Notes: a model not told the origin generated them from the letters alone. A DNA stretch of 64,000 nt from Chimonanthus salicifolius (GCA_013350335.1 CM023539.1:34024631-34088630), one strand, 5' to 3'; numbered from the stretch's first letter, positions 23,901-39,500 are shown. Made by a program: numbers and translations.

Positions 23901-26900
23901 AAAAGGTGGAGGGTAGATGATAACCCAATAACAGAACAGTTAAAAAGGAAGAAAATTCTCAAACTTGAATGATATGATTGTAATTTCTTATATCACATAA
24001 TTTTATCTATATGTCTGCAACAACTCTATAATCTTAAAACTCTTCCAACACACTTATTACGACACACCAAGATAGATTTTCTGGTCCTTTTTTTTTTATT
24101 ATTCTCATAAGAACAAAGGAATATGATGGATGAGTTGGTAGACTTTTGCATGTGGGAGGCACAATAACTGCTGCACCTTTAAGCTCCGCAGATCCAAACT
24201 CACCAAACTTCTCAAAAAAAAAGTGATATTAGCAGCTGTGTTGCTCTGTAGATGGTTTTCAATATGGGTTCTTAGTTTGCTCTGTGCTTAGGAATTATAT
24301 ATTCCTAGAAGAAAGAAGAACGGCATTTTTGTTGATCAGTCTGTATTTCTACTGTATCCACTAAACATGATGCAGGATGAAATTTTACAGTAAACCAACT
24401 GCTTGTAAGGGGGTTAATTATCCATACCAATGAAGTCAATGTAAGCAAGAGATAAACAACTATAGAAGGAGAGTAAGGGTGCAAACAGGCTATAATTACC
24501 AAATTGGAGGATAAGAATAAGCCAAGGAGCTCATGGACTGCCTTTACAGTTGCAATGGTCTCTCTTATCAAACACAAGGTTATTTCTTGTATAGCTGCCT
24601 TGGATGTACTCAGGGTATCTCCTAGTCTGACTTGCACCAGTTTTGGCTGGAAAGCTTTGAAGTGAGGACTATACATCCATCCTGATAGATAATCTATGGT
24701 TGTTGTTTTTCATTTGTATTTTTTTTGGGAGTTTTTAGAACGTTGGTGCTCTTTGTAGTTGTTTTCTTGGGGTTTTAGTGTGTGTGTGTGTATTTTTATT
24801 TATTTATTTGAAAATTTTATTATGTCTGTAAGGTTCACCTTTGACCCCTTTCATCTTAATTCAGTTTCCATTCCTGGAAAAAAACACTATGCTAGACACA
24901 TCCTCATTAATCAGAAGGTGCTTTACATGTTAAAACAAAGAATTTCAGCTGAAGTTGTGTTAGATCCACGATGCACGAACATGGATAAATGTCTAGAATT
25001 GGAAATGGGGATACAACAACTCATTTTCCACATTGCAGGACACATGCATAATAATATCCTATTCAAAGCTTGGACATTAGTTTTACGATTATTATTTTAT
25101 GACTTTAGTTTTATGAACATTACTTAAAGCATTTATGGTGCAGCCCAAGATTGGGGCCTAGTGACCCATTAGCAATGGACTAGTTTGGATGAGCATTTAA
25201 AGCAGGTGCCTTTTTTCCCTTCTGTTTAGTTTAAGCTCCTTGGGGAATTTCTTTTCCATATATCGAATCGTATATTACATAATTGTAATATGTGCAGTAG
25301 GAAGATTGAAGGCTATGATTCATTTGATGGATTTTTTCTAAGATGGGGGGGGGGGGGGGGGGGGGGCGAGGAGGGATGCATTCAAGAGATGGAAAGTCAT
25401 TACTTTTGGATTAGAGTATCTTTAGGGAATGTTTCCTCCTAGAAGTAGGCATGTACGCCATATTTTCTTGGTTGTGGTTTTAGTGCATGGCCTAAAAGCC
25501 ATCACATTCTCTTTCCTGTTTATCTTTAGTGGACCATATCTCTTGGATTTCACAGTGCTTTGACAGGTCTCTGTAATAAATGGTATCGATGATGGTATTT
25601 GGAAGTAGAGGCTCAGGTGGTGGTGGTTGTTCTTTCTCACATTCAGTTGGGATTCTGTAATCAGATATGAAATCTTGTATCAAAGGTTTCACTCATAGAT
25701 CATATTAATAGATGTTTTCTTGGTTATGATTCTAATGGGTAGATGATCCAATTTAGACAAGATTTTACCCAATGTAAGAAAATAAATTGTCGACTATATA
25801 TATCTGCCCATTGTTGTAGTGGACAGATTCTTGAATTTCCATGAGACTTTAGATTTTCCCATTGTTGTTGTCACAGTACTTGTTTTTCCACATGCATTAT
25901 TATTTTTTTTTTTGAGCGGTAACCAAGAGAGAATATTATTAAAGAAAAGATCAATACAAGAAAGAGAGAGGGTCTAGAAGATATAGACCCAACCAAACAA
26001 AGAACGAAAACAAAAAACACCAAGGAACAAAACTACAATAACTCCAAGTGAAACACAACAATTCATCTTGTACGATCCAAAAAAGCCTTCATCGTCAAAG
26101 GTAGAAGCCCCCTAAAGTGGGTCCATCGACACCGTTCTTGGTGAAGAAATCCGTCATTCCATTTGCTGATCGACTGATGTGAACGAAGGAGACCTCAAGT
26201 TCCCTTACTAGTGTTCTGATCTCCCTAACACCATGGTAATCAGTCTCTAGGGAGGTCATTTCAAACCTTTTGCCCATTTTATGACATTTTCCGAATCTCC
26301 CTCGATGACTAGTTTTCCCTCACCTAGACTCGCCTAAATGGTCAAAGCTCTCTTAATACTGACAAGTTCGTCTTCATTACAGTCCCTAGTCCCTACTGAT
26401 TCTATGAAAACTACAGATGTCTGACCAAAATAATCCTTGAGTCACCACCTATACCGGCCGACCCTAGTTTTCCCTCTTAGCCCCATGGACATTAAATTTA
26501 ATGACCCCATGCTGAGAAGGTGATTAATCTGCCAAAACTTTGGGTTTCCTAGATCTTCCGCTCATACAACCCTCCCATGAAGATAAAAGGTCAATGGGCT
26601 TGAAATATTTAAACTCCTTGTTTGAAATTAGCCATGCACAGAGTCTTCATTTGGTTTTTTGGAAGAGTTCGCGCGTCTCGGTGGACTAACCTTCAAAGAT
26701 TCTTGAGTTCCTTTGTTTTCATATGGTCCAAGAGATAAATGTTGGAATTGTGAACCAAGCCATCCTCCACCTGGTGTTGGGGTAAGGGAAGTACCATGAA
26801 CCCAAAGTGTCCACCCAAGTGCTAGCACAAACCCATGATACACTCATTAAATTGCAGAAACAACCTCATAAGTGCCAAGCAAAAGGGCATGTGGCAAAAA

Positions 26901-29900
26901 TATGGTCAATGGTTTCTTCCAATAACCCGCAAAGAGGACAACTAAGATCATCATCAAGTCTCAACATACCTCTCCTCCTATTGTCCATTCTTGTAAGAAT
27001 TTTTCGCTGCATCACACACCAGACAAAGGTCTGAACCCTTGGAGGTGCTTGATTCTTCTAAACTAACAGGGGTACAACGTCGAACTGTTCCGCCGTTGAG
27101 AAACTAAGTCAACCATTGATTTGATTGAGTAAGCCCCCGAGGAGTCACTATCCACACCAACTCGTCTTCCTCCCCCAGTGCCATCGGAAACTCACCTAAC
27201 TGACCTAGTAGCTCGTCCAAGCTTTCCCTCCCAAAGGACCTTAGTTTTCTCCTAAAATCAACATTCCAAGGTATGTTACAGCAAACCACTTGATAGCTGT
27301 CTTGAACTAAAGCTTGTTTGTTGCTTGCAACTCTAAATAACTTTGTGAAACGTTCTCTCAATGGTCTATCCCCTAGCCACAAATCATTACAAAAGAGAAC
27401 CCGATCTCCTCTACCCACTAGAAATGTAAGCTTCCCTTTGAAGAGATTCGCCACACCTGTTCTACCCTGACTTAGCCTCCACAATGCTCTCAATGTCACT
27501 GAACCAGTTTCCACATGCATTATTTGTTACAAGAAATCACCGACTTTTATTGCAGCCGAATCAATCATCTGATCCAATCATTGTCTATTACAAGAGTTAA
27601 GGATTTCTTGGGTTGAGTTGCATCAATTCTTTTTTTGATGACCAAGGTGTCCAAGCCTCATAAATCACCCAACTAATCATCGGGGCATGTGCAAGTCTCC
27701 CTAACCACCACACACCGTATAATTTTACGGTGAGTGGCCTTTTGGGATGGAGTGGGAATCAAACTGAGGACTCCCGCTTCCCAAGGCGTGTTCCTGGCCA
27801 TTACTCCAACCCCTTCGGGTTAAGTTGATTTATCATGAAGATGTGGCCAAAGATTGTGACCCTAGTGGCTTGATCAAATGAATCAGACATTTTATTAGCA
27901 TTGTTAGATGCAATCGTAAAGAGGATGATCAGACATTGTTTCAAACTAAGGTGTTAAACCATCTAGCTACAAGGATATTTCAGCTTGGGGCTAGGAGGAC
28001 ACTAGAGATTGGTATTGAGGGAAATGTTGACCAAGAGGTTTGTCTCATTGTTCTTACATTTTGCGATCAGGAGGCTCTAGTAGAAGATGTTGATGTGATG
28101 ATGACATCATGGGATGGCAAGAAAGAAGAATGCATTGGAATCTAGGTTTCACCTTATCATGGTTGGATGTTGAATTCTATGCAGACCCTACATATCTGAC
28201 CATGGATAGAGACAGATCCAATAATGGATAGCCCAAATTATGTGTTGATCTAGTAGTGGATGTGAAGATTTGGCTCGATCCATCAATTTACATCATTTGT
28301 GTTGTTTATTGGTGGATTGTACTAATCCAGTCGTTGATCCAGCACCATACATGTATTTGTCTTTCTCATATTTTATTAGTGTTTTATTGTGTAGTTTATA
28401 TGTGGTCAAAGAATGTTAGAGACATTTTTTTAATTTATGGTTTTCGATCATCCACATGTGTGCCTTAAATCACGTGTCTAGGGTTTTTAAGAGTCTTCCC
28501 AAAGTAGTTGTAAGAGATACTTTTGAAGAATGATGAATGAAAAATCCAAGTTTCTCCCATCTGTTGATCTGGTGTGACTCTTACCTCCTTGGTGTGAGAT
28601 CAAAGAACCTTGTATAACTCAAAGTATAAATCATTCTTCTTATTCTCTATCTTTGTTTTCTTCCCTACCCTTTTCTGCTCTCTTTGTCCCACTTTTCCCC
28701 TCTTTCTACACCATATTTTTATCCACTTTTCATCCAATTCTTAACTCTAGGCAAACCAAGATCCAACCCTACCATCGACGACCAAAACCCCGTTGAGACC
28801 CACCAGTCCATATGGACTTCTGTACATGTCTGTACGACCTTACAAACAGACCCCTTTTGGCTCCGTTGTTCCCTATTTTGCACTTTAGCCTCTGGATCCC
28901 TATCTTAGACTTGTAAATCTAACCCTAACCCACTGTCTGAACTTATTTGAGACATTGTTTTGTTTGAAAATATAAAAAATAACAAACTCTAATTCCTTTG
29001 GCAAACCCTAGGTGATCCCATAGCCCTATTTCATCCATTCGGTGGCTGATTTTTAAATCTAGAAGACCTAGGACAGGGTTTGGTATGATTTAATTAGCCT
29101 TTTGAGGGATTTTACATTGAAGGCCAGCAATACAACTTTGAGAGTTTTATGTGTAGTGACCCAACCCGGAGTAGCGGGTCAGCAGAAGAAGTGGGCAGAA
29201 TTAGTTAGAAATTGATATTGTTTTATTAATATATTATTTTATTTTATTAAAATTATTTGGGAAAAACACACCTTCTTCTCAATTAGAAGCTTACAAATTT
29301 ATCCTCCTCTAGTTGAAATTAAGTGAATAGAGAAATTTGATTAGTGAATTAGATTTTAATTCCCAAAGTTAGTATTTCAATTAGAATTATTCAATTAAAA
29401 ATTGGAAATTATAATTTTGGGTGGGCCATGGGACCCACACCCATTGGTTGATTTTACAATAGAAATTAGTTTTATCAAAATTCTCGTATTAAATTTATTT
29501 AATTAGGTGTATATCTATTATATACATTTGTTGGGTTAATAAAAAGGGTATTCAACCTGTGTGGGCCCCTTGAGACCCACACCCTTGTGAATCCCATTCA
29601 CTGTAAAACCCTCACTCCTCTCGATTCTTCTTTCCTCCTAAAATCCCTCCCTAAGTCTCGATGGAAACCCACGAAGGAAACTTAAATCCCTAATGCGATG
29701 GATACTCTGTCTCGACTAGGATTTCCAAATCCGAATTCTTCTTCTTCCCTTTCCTTTCCCAATACAACTACAACTCATGGGGACCGACCTGGTTTTGTAT
29801 ATAATCCTTGCGATGGCAGCCAAATCTCTTCTCCTATTTTCGATCTCCTTCAAGCAGCAGTAGCAAGATCCTTGGATCCCCTCCATCAGTATTCTCTCTC

Positions 29901-32900
29901 GGTAAGCACTCTTTGGATTCCTTAAAATTGTCTCTCGTGAATTCCTCTTTCCCCCTTGCTCGTTGATCTCCATCAAACAAGTAGCAGATGTGTCCTGCTA
30001 GGACAGAGCACAAACGTCGAGATTATTGGGCATTGCTGCCCTCACCGCCCAAAGTAACCCTCTCTGCTTTCTTCCTCTTTACCACCGTGTAGTACAGGTA
30101 TTTTCCCTTAATTTCTAGCTTACATCAGATTTATTTAATTAATTAATTTAGTGTTTGTTTTAAATGTACAAGTATTGATTATGTCTTCTAAGGTTAAATC
30201 TGAATAGAAATACCCTACAACCCTTTAAGAGATTATGACCTTGAAGGTAGCCAGTCTCCCTAAATCATTCTCAAGATTAGACAGTTTTCATATACAAACC
30301 AGTCCTACTTGTTTATCATGTTTTGATGATAGTATATGATTTGAAATTTGTTGTAAAGCTACAAGGTTCGTATGTAAAATTCTTTGGACAAGAACCTGTA
30401 CCATTCAAATGTGATTTTTCATGAAACTTTAATTTGATTTTAAGCCCAGGTTTTACATAGAAGAAAACTATCTATATTTCCTTTCTCTTACATTTTATTT
30501 TCTATCTACATTTAAAATAGATATGTAAAATGGGCATTTAGTCTAGTGGTTTGTATTATGATATGTTGGAGTCAAACTCCACCATCATGTCAGGGCCCTT
30601 GTTTTCCATAATTTTACTTGGGGGCATCAAGCTTGAGAATGGCAAAGTGTCTAATCCTTGAACCTTAGATTAAACCATAGGTATTGATAGGGCAGCAACC
30701 TACCTTGGGAATTAGGTGGCTTCCAATACCTATATTAATCATAGTCATCATTAAGGAAAAGATTTAAATAAATAAGCTTATTAAATATAATTGGTATCTT
30801 CAAATATAATTTCGTAGCAATTCCAGATTTCAAGGCTTAAACGACATTGTCAGGCTATTTGCAATTCTTACACCGTACACTTCACACATTCTTAAGGTGA
30901 GGGAAAATAATACTTTGTACCTTTACTGAGCATGAAAATTATTCTCTATGTTATTTGTATGATTGAGCAATAGAAAATAATATTGTATGGCATGTATTTG
31001 GAATGTAATATTGGATCTAGGAAATAGACTGAGTTATATTTTAGAATAGTAGTTGTAGTCCGGTGCTCACTCACAGTAATGTAAGGGATTTGGCTAAGTG
31101 TTCTAATGGCCATGAGGAGACTCAGTTTGCCCGGATAAATGGAAATCAACTACGAGCCTTATTGAAAGATCCAATAATTATGTTCGAATTGGTTGAATGT
31201 TATGTTAATTATTATGATGTGATAAGTGATGTTCTTGAGGTTGATTTATAATATTGTTACCATAATGATAATGCTATAATATAATTTATTCCTTTGTACA
31301 TGTGATATTATTGGAGTTAGTTTTGATGCTTACAATAGGTACATGATGTTTATGTTAAATTGAGATTATAATCATGTTTGGAGTATGATGGCAATGATTT
31401 TATTCATGACATGTTAATATAATTCATAACATGTGGCATGATGATATAGATGATGCATAGTAGACATGGCATTGAGCATGGCATCTTCATATTCATGGGA
31501 TGGGTATGGAGGTGTTGGCCGTGATCTTTCATGATGACCACGATGGTGGTAGTTTCAGGCCTCACTTTTAGTGAGAAGTACCATGCATGTGGTAGGTTTG
31601 GTTCTTAGGCCAGAGAGATCACGAAGACTGATATTTGGTGGTAGTTGTGTTTTATAAGCCTCATTTGATATGGAAAGTACCACATAGTGGTAAGTTATGG
31701 GCCTCGCTTCGGCGGGATGACCACCAAATATAGTGGGTATGTTGTGGAGGAATGAGACATTGAGCATTGTGAATTGCATGGCATAGTGCATGGATATTAA
31801 AAGTATATTATTTAATCATGTTTTAAGATCATATTTATAGAGAATGATAGAGATATTATGTTGGGTATGAATTATTGTATTCCTTCACTGGGCTTGGAGC
31901 TCACACCCCTTACATTGCAGGTAATCTTCTGGACTTAGGATTGGAGGAGACTACTGATGTTTATAGACTGTCAAGGATGAATATTTAAATTTCTTAGTAT
32001 AGTTGTGGACTCATGTGATTGGTTTATTTTATTTGATATTATGTATTTTGAGAGATTCGATTGGTTAGCTTGAAATAATAGAGAACTTTGAGAATATTGA
32101 TTTTATTTTATTTTATAGAATGGGATGTGAGTAGTGAGATTAAATGTGATGTTGATGATAAATGTTATTTATTTCATATTGTCAATGACATTATGATTCA
32201 TGCGATGTGTAAGATGGGCTTGAAGGATTTGATGGCTTCGTTATTTCATTCACAATCTTAAAATATATATATATATATATATATATATTCATTTCCCCTA
32301 TCCACAAATCTGTAATGTAAGGCCCGTTAGATGCGTTGTTGCGTTGGGTGACGCCTGTTCAGCCTGCAGTTAAGCGGGCCACGACCCGTTTAGACTGTAG
32401 AAAGGGGCGGGGCGTTACATTATGTGTTTGTGAATTTGCATAGTTTTTGTTATATTATTTGTTTAATATTAATTTATTTCTCTAATATCTTATTGGAATC
32501 ATAGATATAGGTTGCATGTAATTTTAGGATTCACCATGCACATTTTGCATTCTCATATAGACATCCATCTATAATTTAGATTTTGGGTTTCCAATATTTT
32601 GACTTGTCCTATGTCAAATTTAGTATCAGAGCTTGTCTTACGTCATGATGATTATATGAAGACCTATTCTAGTGTGGAAGGCAAAGATGTTGCAACTGAG
32701 GAATATCTTACTGTTGAAGATAATGCAACTAAAGGTTATCTAATATTAGAAGTTAGTCAAGAGAAGATCCAACAATATATGATGATGTAGAAGATCCACT
32801 GTTTGTACTTTGTAGATCTTATGGCGAATTATATTGATTTAGAACTAGCATCTACATAGCCAAATAATTAAACCCATGTTCAGGGTGATCCCATTTTTGT

Positions 32901-33549
32901 CAACTTCATTGCAAATTGCGATGCTTAATCCAGTATTCATTAGAACACAAAATGTGCTACAGTTCTGACAGGACCACATAATGGTCTAGGTACATTAGAA
33001 GTCCCATGAAGTCTGGTACAAGGTGTAACCAATCAATCAAAGACATTGCACCAGAGTTAGCGAATGTGAATGGTTGAGAATTGAAGTCTCTAGAAAGGAT
33101 TCTTTAGAACGATTGGTATTTGATCGAGGAGGATGTTGGGACATTTACAAACTTGAGGGTGAATTTATCCAAATCCAAACGAAAGATGCAAACTAGTGTT
33201 GAGTACTTTGTGTGTGAGCAAGTGCGCTTTTGTGCTACTTTGGGGGAGGTTGCGTTTGACCCCATAGAGGATGACCTCTACAAAATTTACATTTACAAAA
33301 ACATGCATGTATTTCAGTTACAACTCATGATCTTGCTCAACATCATTGAGTGGGCACTGACATCAAAGGAGTTTGTGGGCCTTCATGAGAGTCATTTTAG
33401 AGGAAACTAGGCCCAGATATCCTAGTTCTATTTGATAGTTGTTTTGTTTCTTCAATTGTGGTTTGGTAGATGGTTTGCTCAATCCTCTTTGACTTGGTCC
33501 TCAATTTTTGTACTTATTCTCATTGTTTTGGAGTAAATTTTTTCTCCCC

Positions 33550-33589
<40 letters not shown>

Positions 33590-36500
33590 GCATCGTGATC
33601 ATATGTTTATACTTCTGATCTTGTCAGTGAGAGAAATCTGTGTGCTTGCACAGATGCATGTGCTTGCGTGTAGCCCTAGGAACAATTCAAGCCATAGATC
33701 TAAGTCACAAAATTCTAATTATTCAATTCACAGTACTTGCCCAATAGTAACGCTTTAAGAAGTTAACATATTGCAACTAACAGAAAAACTAAGACTCATA
33801 TTAGCTTCAAGTATACTTCTATAATGATCAAAAGTTCATGCCATAATGAAGGCTTTGCTTCATGATGATTGGACCATGTGTTCCATCTCTTCACCATGAC
33901 CCATATAATGGGTCCAATTAAGGGTGTACACTTTCTCATCATCCATATTAGGTTCTTAGCCATTTACATTTTAGCCATCATCAATGAGTGGTCCCATCAA
34001 ATGGATCCACATACAAATTGGAGTAAGATAGTTTATGGCCATTGCATTTTTCATAACCAGCAACTCATGGAAGACATTTTGCAGGTGAAAGCAAGCATTG
34101 TTTTGATTGAAACCGAACGAGTTCAGAGAGGTATTGTGGAGATAGTAAGTAGACATGGTATCAAGAAGCTTGTTATGGGAGCAGCACCAGACAAGTAAGT
34201 GCCTCTTCTTGTACCAATATTATTTAGATACTATTTCAAGATGAAACGGCTTTCAATATTTGCAGAACTTGGCACTCAAAGAACCTGGAAACCAAGAGAA
34301 TTGATTCATCATCATCATCATCATCAAAGCCGAAATCCCATCTATTTGGGGTTGGCTTTCTAAGTTCTACTTCTCCATTTGGCCCTATAAAAGACCATAT
34401 AGTCAACCACTCCACTATCTCTCGTGTCATTCTTTCTCTCTTCTCCATGTTTTCAATGGTCTACTCCTCTATGCACCTGCAACTTGTAGTCTCTCAACTC
34501 TTCATACTAAGGATGCCTCTGATTTTATACTTACATGCTCAAATCACCTGAAATGCATTTCTCTTAATTTGTTCTACATCGGGGATACTTTTAAACTTCA
34601 TAATGTATTAATTTCTAACTCTATCCTTTTAAACCAAGAGTGATAATTATTGGGGGGAAAAAGTAAAAAACAAGATTACTGGTTTGATAATAATTAGAAT
34701 ATCCCTGGACTTTTTAAATATACATCAAAAGACTAATGCAACTTAATAGAAATGAAAATAATCAAATTCACTTTCTACTCTTGTTTGCACTTTCCTAGTT
34801 TTCTTCCTATAATGAACAACACCGATCGATACGCAATAACCATTTTAAATGAGTTCAGGTACTTGTGATGGAATCTAGCACCTGCAAAAGTTACCAGATA
34901 TTAGTCCACACATTGTTCTCACACTAATTGTCACCCCTTCCACAATCTTATATAACCTCTATATAATTATTTGTGATGCATTTCCCTTTGAACATTTTCC
35001 ATATCAATTTCGTTGGCACTCTATTTTAGGTCTTTTCCAAGTCGCCAAGTCGATAAATGCTTATATAGATCTTTACTTTTATCCCTAAACCTTTTTCCTG
35101 AATTGTCTCAAAACAAAAATGGCTTCTGTAGTTGACATACCTTACACAAATTTGTATTGGTTTTCTGAAATATTTTATGTAGTCTTAGACATTGCTCAAT
35201 CTCTCTCCCAAAGTTTCATAGTATGACTCAAAGTTTATTATCTTGATGGTTTGCACAATCTTTAATATCTCATTTATACTTAAAGAAAGGGACCATTGTA
35301 CCTTTACACCATTCTTTTGGCATTCTTTTTGTCCCTTGGATATTATTAAACAATTTTATTATCCAATTAACTGCCATTTCATCCAAACTTCTATTAAAAT
35401 ACCGTTTGTTTGTACTGTTTTACATTTCTTCTTCTTCTTCTTCTTCCTCTCTCTCTCTCACTCTCTCTCTCTCAATCTCACAACTATTTATTATTCATGT
35501 CTTGTTCTAGTTGTCCTCATATCCTAGTAGTCTTTCCTTGAAAGATTTTACCTTTCCCCTTTTCAAGTTCCACCACTTTATTTTTGGTAGATCCGTCGCT
35601 CTACCATTTGTTGTTTTTTCTTTTAACGAACACATCTAAAACTCGATGTCTTAGTTGAGTTGCAAGGCTCTCTCCTAAAATTACCTTGCAGTCCTTACTA
35701 AAGGTCCTTTCTGTCTTAATAGGAAGAAATTTATTTGAGACCTACAACTGCTACTGTTTTTTGTCACAAGATGTTCTTTCTTGTTTTAGAAATATGTATT
35801 AGCTGTTGCCAGAATAAAATTCAATGCAAAACTGAAAATTGATTCTCCAATCTTGTTCCTTTCTCCATACCCGTGTCTCCATGTACAGTTGTTCTATACC
35901 CATCATTTCTTTTTCCTACATATCCATTTAGGTCACATGCAGTTATTTTATCTTCTCCAGTGTGTATATCTTGCACCAAATCATCCATTAAGCTTCATAT
36001 CCTCTCCTGGACCAGATTGGGCTGTATATGTTCTTATAAAAGTTAAGCTCTTGATCCAATACAATTTTAATCTACCACCTTTCCCTTCAAATATTTGTCA
36101 ATCACCATGCCTTCCCCATTTTTATAATTAAGCAATCTTGTAAAAATAGTTTAAACCTGTCCCTAAATCCCTAACTTTGTTGTGTTTCCATTTAATCCCC
36201 TTATCCACATTGTTGTTTTTGTTTCTTAATGGATCTTGTATCCACTCTTCCATCAATACAAATGATTGTTTACGAACTTTTTCCTACTTGTTGTTCAGCA
36301 CCTTTGAGTTGGATACTTAGCATTTTAAAGGAGAGGATATTTTGAAAGAAATCCCATTGACCCATTCTTTATGCTTAATATGAAAAAAAAAAAAACCACA
36401 TTGTTTACATATTTTGAAATAAGCCCTAATCTTTTGGTAAGTTGTTTGGAGAAAACCTCTTCTGTTTATCTTCAACACGTGTTACATGGATTTCTACATA

Positions 36501-39500
36501 GCATTCTCAAAATGGACGCATGGCATGGTTAGAGGTCCCATAAAGCCATTCCAAATGAAAGTGTACCACTAGATGAACCCAAAATAATAATAAAAACGTT
36601 GCTATTGAAATGTCTAGACTTATGATGCAGGCTGATAAAAAGGATGGTTGAATTTGAAATGTCATATGGTTAGAATTTTTGAATAAAGGCAAGTTTTGGT
36701 TTTTCGGCTGATGTAGTGGTCCCATTTCATTTGGTACATTTGTATGGGACCACAACTATGCCATATATATAGTTTGGAAATTTTAAATAAAAATTGGTAC
36801 AATGTTTGTTGGGGAAGAGAGAGGGAGGGTGTGGGGTGTTCAATCAGCTTAGTAGATATTGGACTTTATTTTAGAATATGTAAATATGATGGGGCATTTC
36901 AAAATAACCCTTAAAGAATCTGTGCAACAATGGGTTTTCATGCAAAAGACGCTTGTCCATAAGGATTATTGTTGTCCATAAGGATTATTGTTATCCATGT
37001 CTTAACCTAAGCAAATATTAGAGGTAGTGGGAAATGTGGTCTGCAACCCTTTGTGGGGCTCCCCAGTATTGGTGAACGTACTCCATTGAAAGATCTATGC
37101 TTTTAATTGATCAAATTAAGTTGATTTTTGGTAAGCCTTATATTGAATCGTAGATATTTCCTATAGATCCATCTCCATGGGACAAAGTAGGCCCCATTTA
37201 GGGCTATACAGGGTAATATCCTGCACGGAGGCGTGCATGCGATCAATTTTTAGCAATATATACTGACATTCTAAGTTACTGTATTGATCAGTTACCATAC
37301 TTCCAATCATTTGTTTTCTGTTTACTAATTAATATCTAGTTCATTTATGCACTACATGATTTGATGGTAGTGACATTTCTCATGGCTGCAATACAGTTGC
37401 ATGAAGGTGAGGAGCTCCAATAAGGCAAGCTATACTGCTAAGAATGCTCCCTTGTTCTGTGAGATATGGTTTGTCTACAAAGGAAAACATGTCTGGACGA
37501 GAGAGGCTTCTGAAGGCCCAAGTTCTTTACTACCTCTTCTTAGTCTGCCTGAAACTGCATTTACAAAAGAACACAGGTCCAAATCAGTTCATTCTTGTAA
37601 CAGTGAACCAATCATTTATTTGGATTCTCTTAGATCCAGTTCTTCCACCACTGGTAGGTTTTCAAGTGCTAGAAGTAGTCTCATGACTGAATCAGATGAA
37701 AGAGAAAGCACAGTATCTGTAACAGAATCCAAAATTACAGATAGAACTGATCTGTTTGACATGTCGAGCTCAGTTTGTTTGATCAATTTAGCTTCTGGGC
37801 GTACTTGGCTGACTGAAAGAAGGGCCTCATCAGAAGTCAAATCGGATATCAAGGTAATGGTGATCTCAGTTTCATCATTGGTAATGAAGTTATTTACACT
37901 TTTGATGTGGACAGAATAGGCAAATGCTCAATCTAGCCATTTGCACAGCCCTAGAGAACTGTATATGTGGGTTTTCAACCTTTGCTATCCAAACTGTTCA
38001 TTTGATGGTTCCTCTCTATTTGCTTGTTTCTTTCTTTCTTTCTTTCATTTTATTCTTTTTGGTAAATGAGACAAGAAGCTCATTTGATGGTTCCCCATGG
38101 ATATGAGATGCCCTAAAAAGTGAAAACATTATCCATTTGGTCATTTTAACCTGCCAATTATTCATTAAATCCTGTTGGGATATGGTGGCCAAGATTTTAT
38201 CAGGGTTTTCAAAGAATTTCATGAGAGTGGTATTAGCAACAAGGGTTTGAAAAATTCCTTTATTACCCTTGTGCTGAAAAGGGAAGGGCCATTGGAACTT
38301 TCACACTTTAGACCCATTAGTATTATAGGCTGCATATATAAACTCGTAGCTAAGGTCCTGGCAGGTAGGTTGAAAGAGGTCCTCCCAGAGATCATCAAGG
38401 AGTCTCAAGGAGCCTTCGTGGAGGATAGGCAGATCCTAGACGGAGTTCTAGTTGCAAACGAAATGTCCACACAAGGTTAAAAAAATGGGTTTGCTTTTTA
38501 AAATTGACATGAGAAGAGAAAGCATACGATCATGTGGACTGGAATTTCGTTAGCTACTTGTTCGACAGAATGGATTTTGAGCCCCGGTGGAAGCGGTAGA
38601 TGAGAGCATGTGTGGAGGAATCTACCTACTCTGTGTTGGTTAACAACTCCCCAACTCAACCTATTGTAGCCCACAGAGGTCGTAGGCAAGGTGACCTCTA
38701 TTCCCCTTCATTTTCACACTAGTAGTAGAAGGCTTAAGCAAATTACTGGAAAAAGGCTAGGGTGTTGGGCATTGTTAGGGGATTCTCAATTGTAGAGAAT
38801 GGACTTGTGGTTACTCAACTACAATTTGCAGATGATACTTTATTCTTTTGCAAACCGAATAGAGAAAAGGTTTTGGGCTACAAGGCAGTTATTGAGGTGC
38901 TTCAAATTGGTTTATGGACTTAGAATAAATTTAGGAAAAAGCCACCCTAATAGGGATTGGCATCGAGGACTCCTTAGGAGCTTAACAAACTAGTTGGGTT
39001 GCAGAACAGGAAAATTACCCTTTACATAATTAGGTTTGTTGGTTGGAGGAAACCCGAGGTCCATAAGTTTTTGGGCCCCGGTTGTGGAGAAAGTAGAGAG
39101 AAGACTAGCGGGTTGGGGAAGGAATTACCTCTCCATAGGAGGTAGACTTACTCTCATCAAGTCTTTGTTTGGGAATCTCTCTATTTACTCTATATCCATT
39201 TATGAGATGTCAAAAGGAATTGTTAGGAAGCTGGAACAAGAGTTTAGGAATTTTCTTTGAGAGGATAAGAAAAATAGAAAGAGAGTACATCTGGTTGTTT
39301 GGTCAAAAGTAACCAAGCCAAAATCCTACAGAGGATCAAAAGTAACTAAGCCAAAATCCTACAGAGGATTAGGTGCAGTACCTCTTAAGATTAGAAACCA
39401 AGCCATATTATGTAAATATAGATGGAGATTTGGTAAGGAAAGGGAAGCTTTGTGGAGAAAAATTATAGTCGTAAGGTATGGGATAGATGATCCAGGTGAT

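Noticed and set aside
24305..25127. Two open frames of about 120 codons on opposite strands in intron 2
   Set aside because: No recognisable domains and no splice or promoter context; one starts in a GT microsatellite.
30521..30590. A possible tRNA gene from box A/B-like words
   Set aside because: The arms do not pair convincingly and there is no proper acceptor stem. At best it is a SINE head.
33869..34198. The full 109-codon frame around exon 3 as coding
   Set aside because: The part before 34085 has no similarity to the family, and a good acceptor (TTTTGCAG) at 34077-34084 gives the right phase with exon 2.
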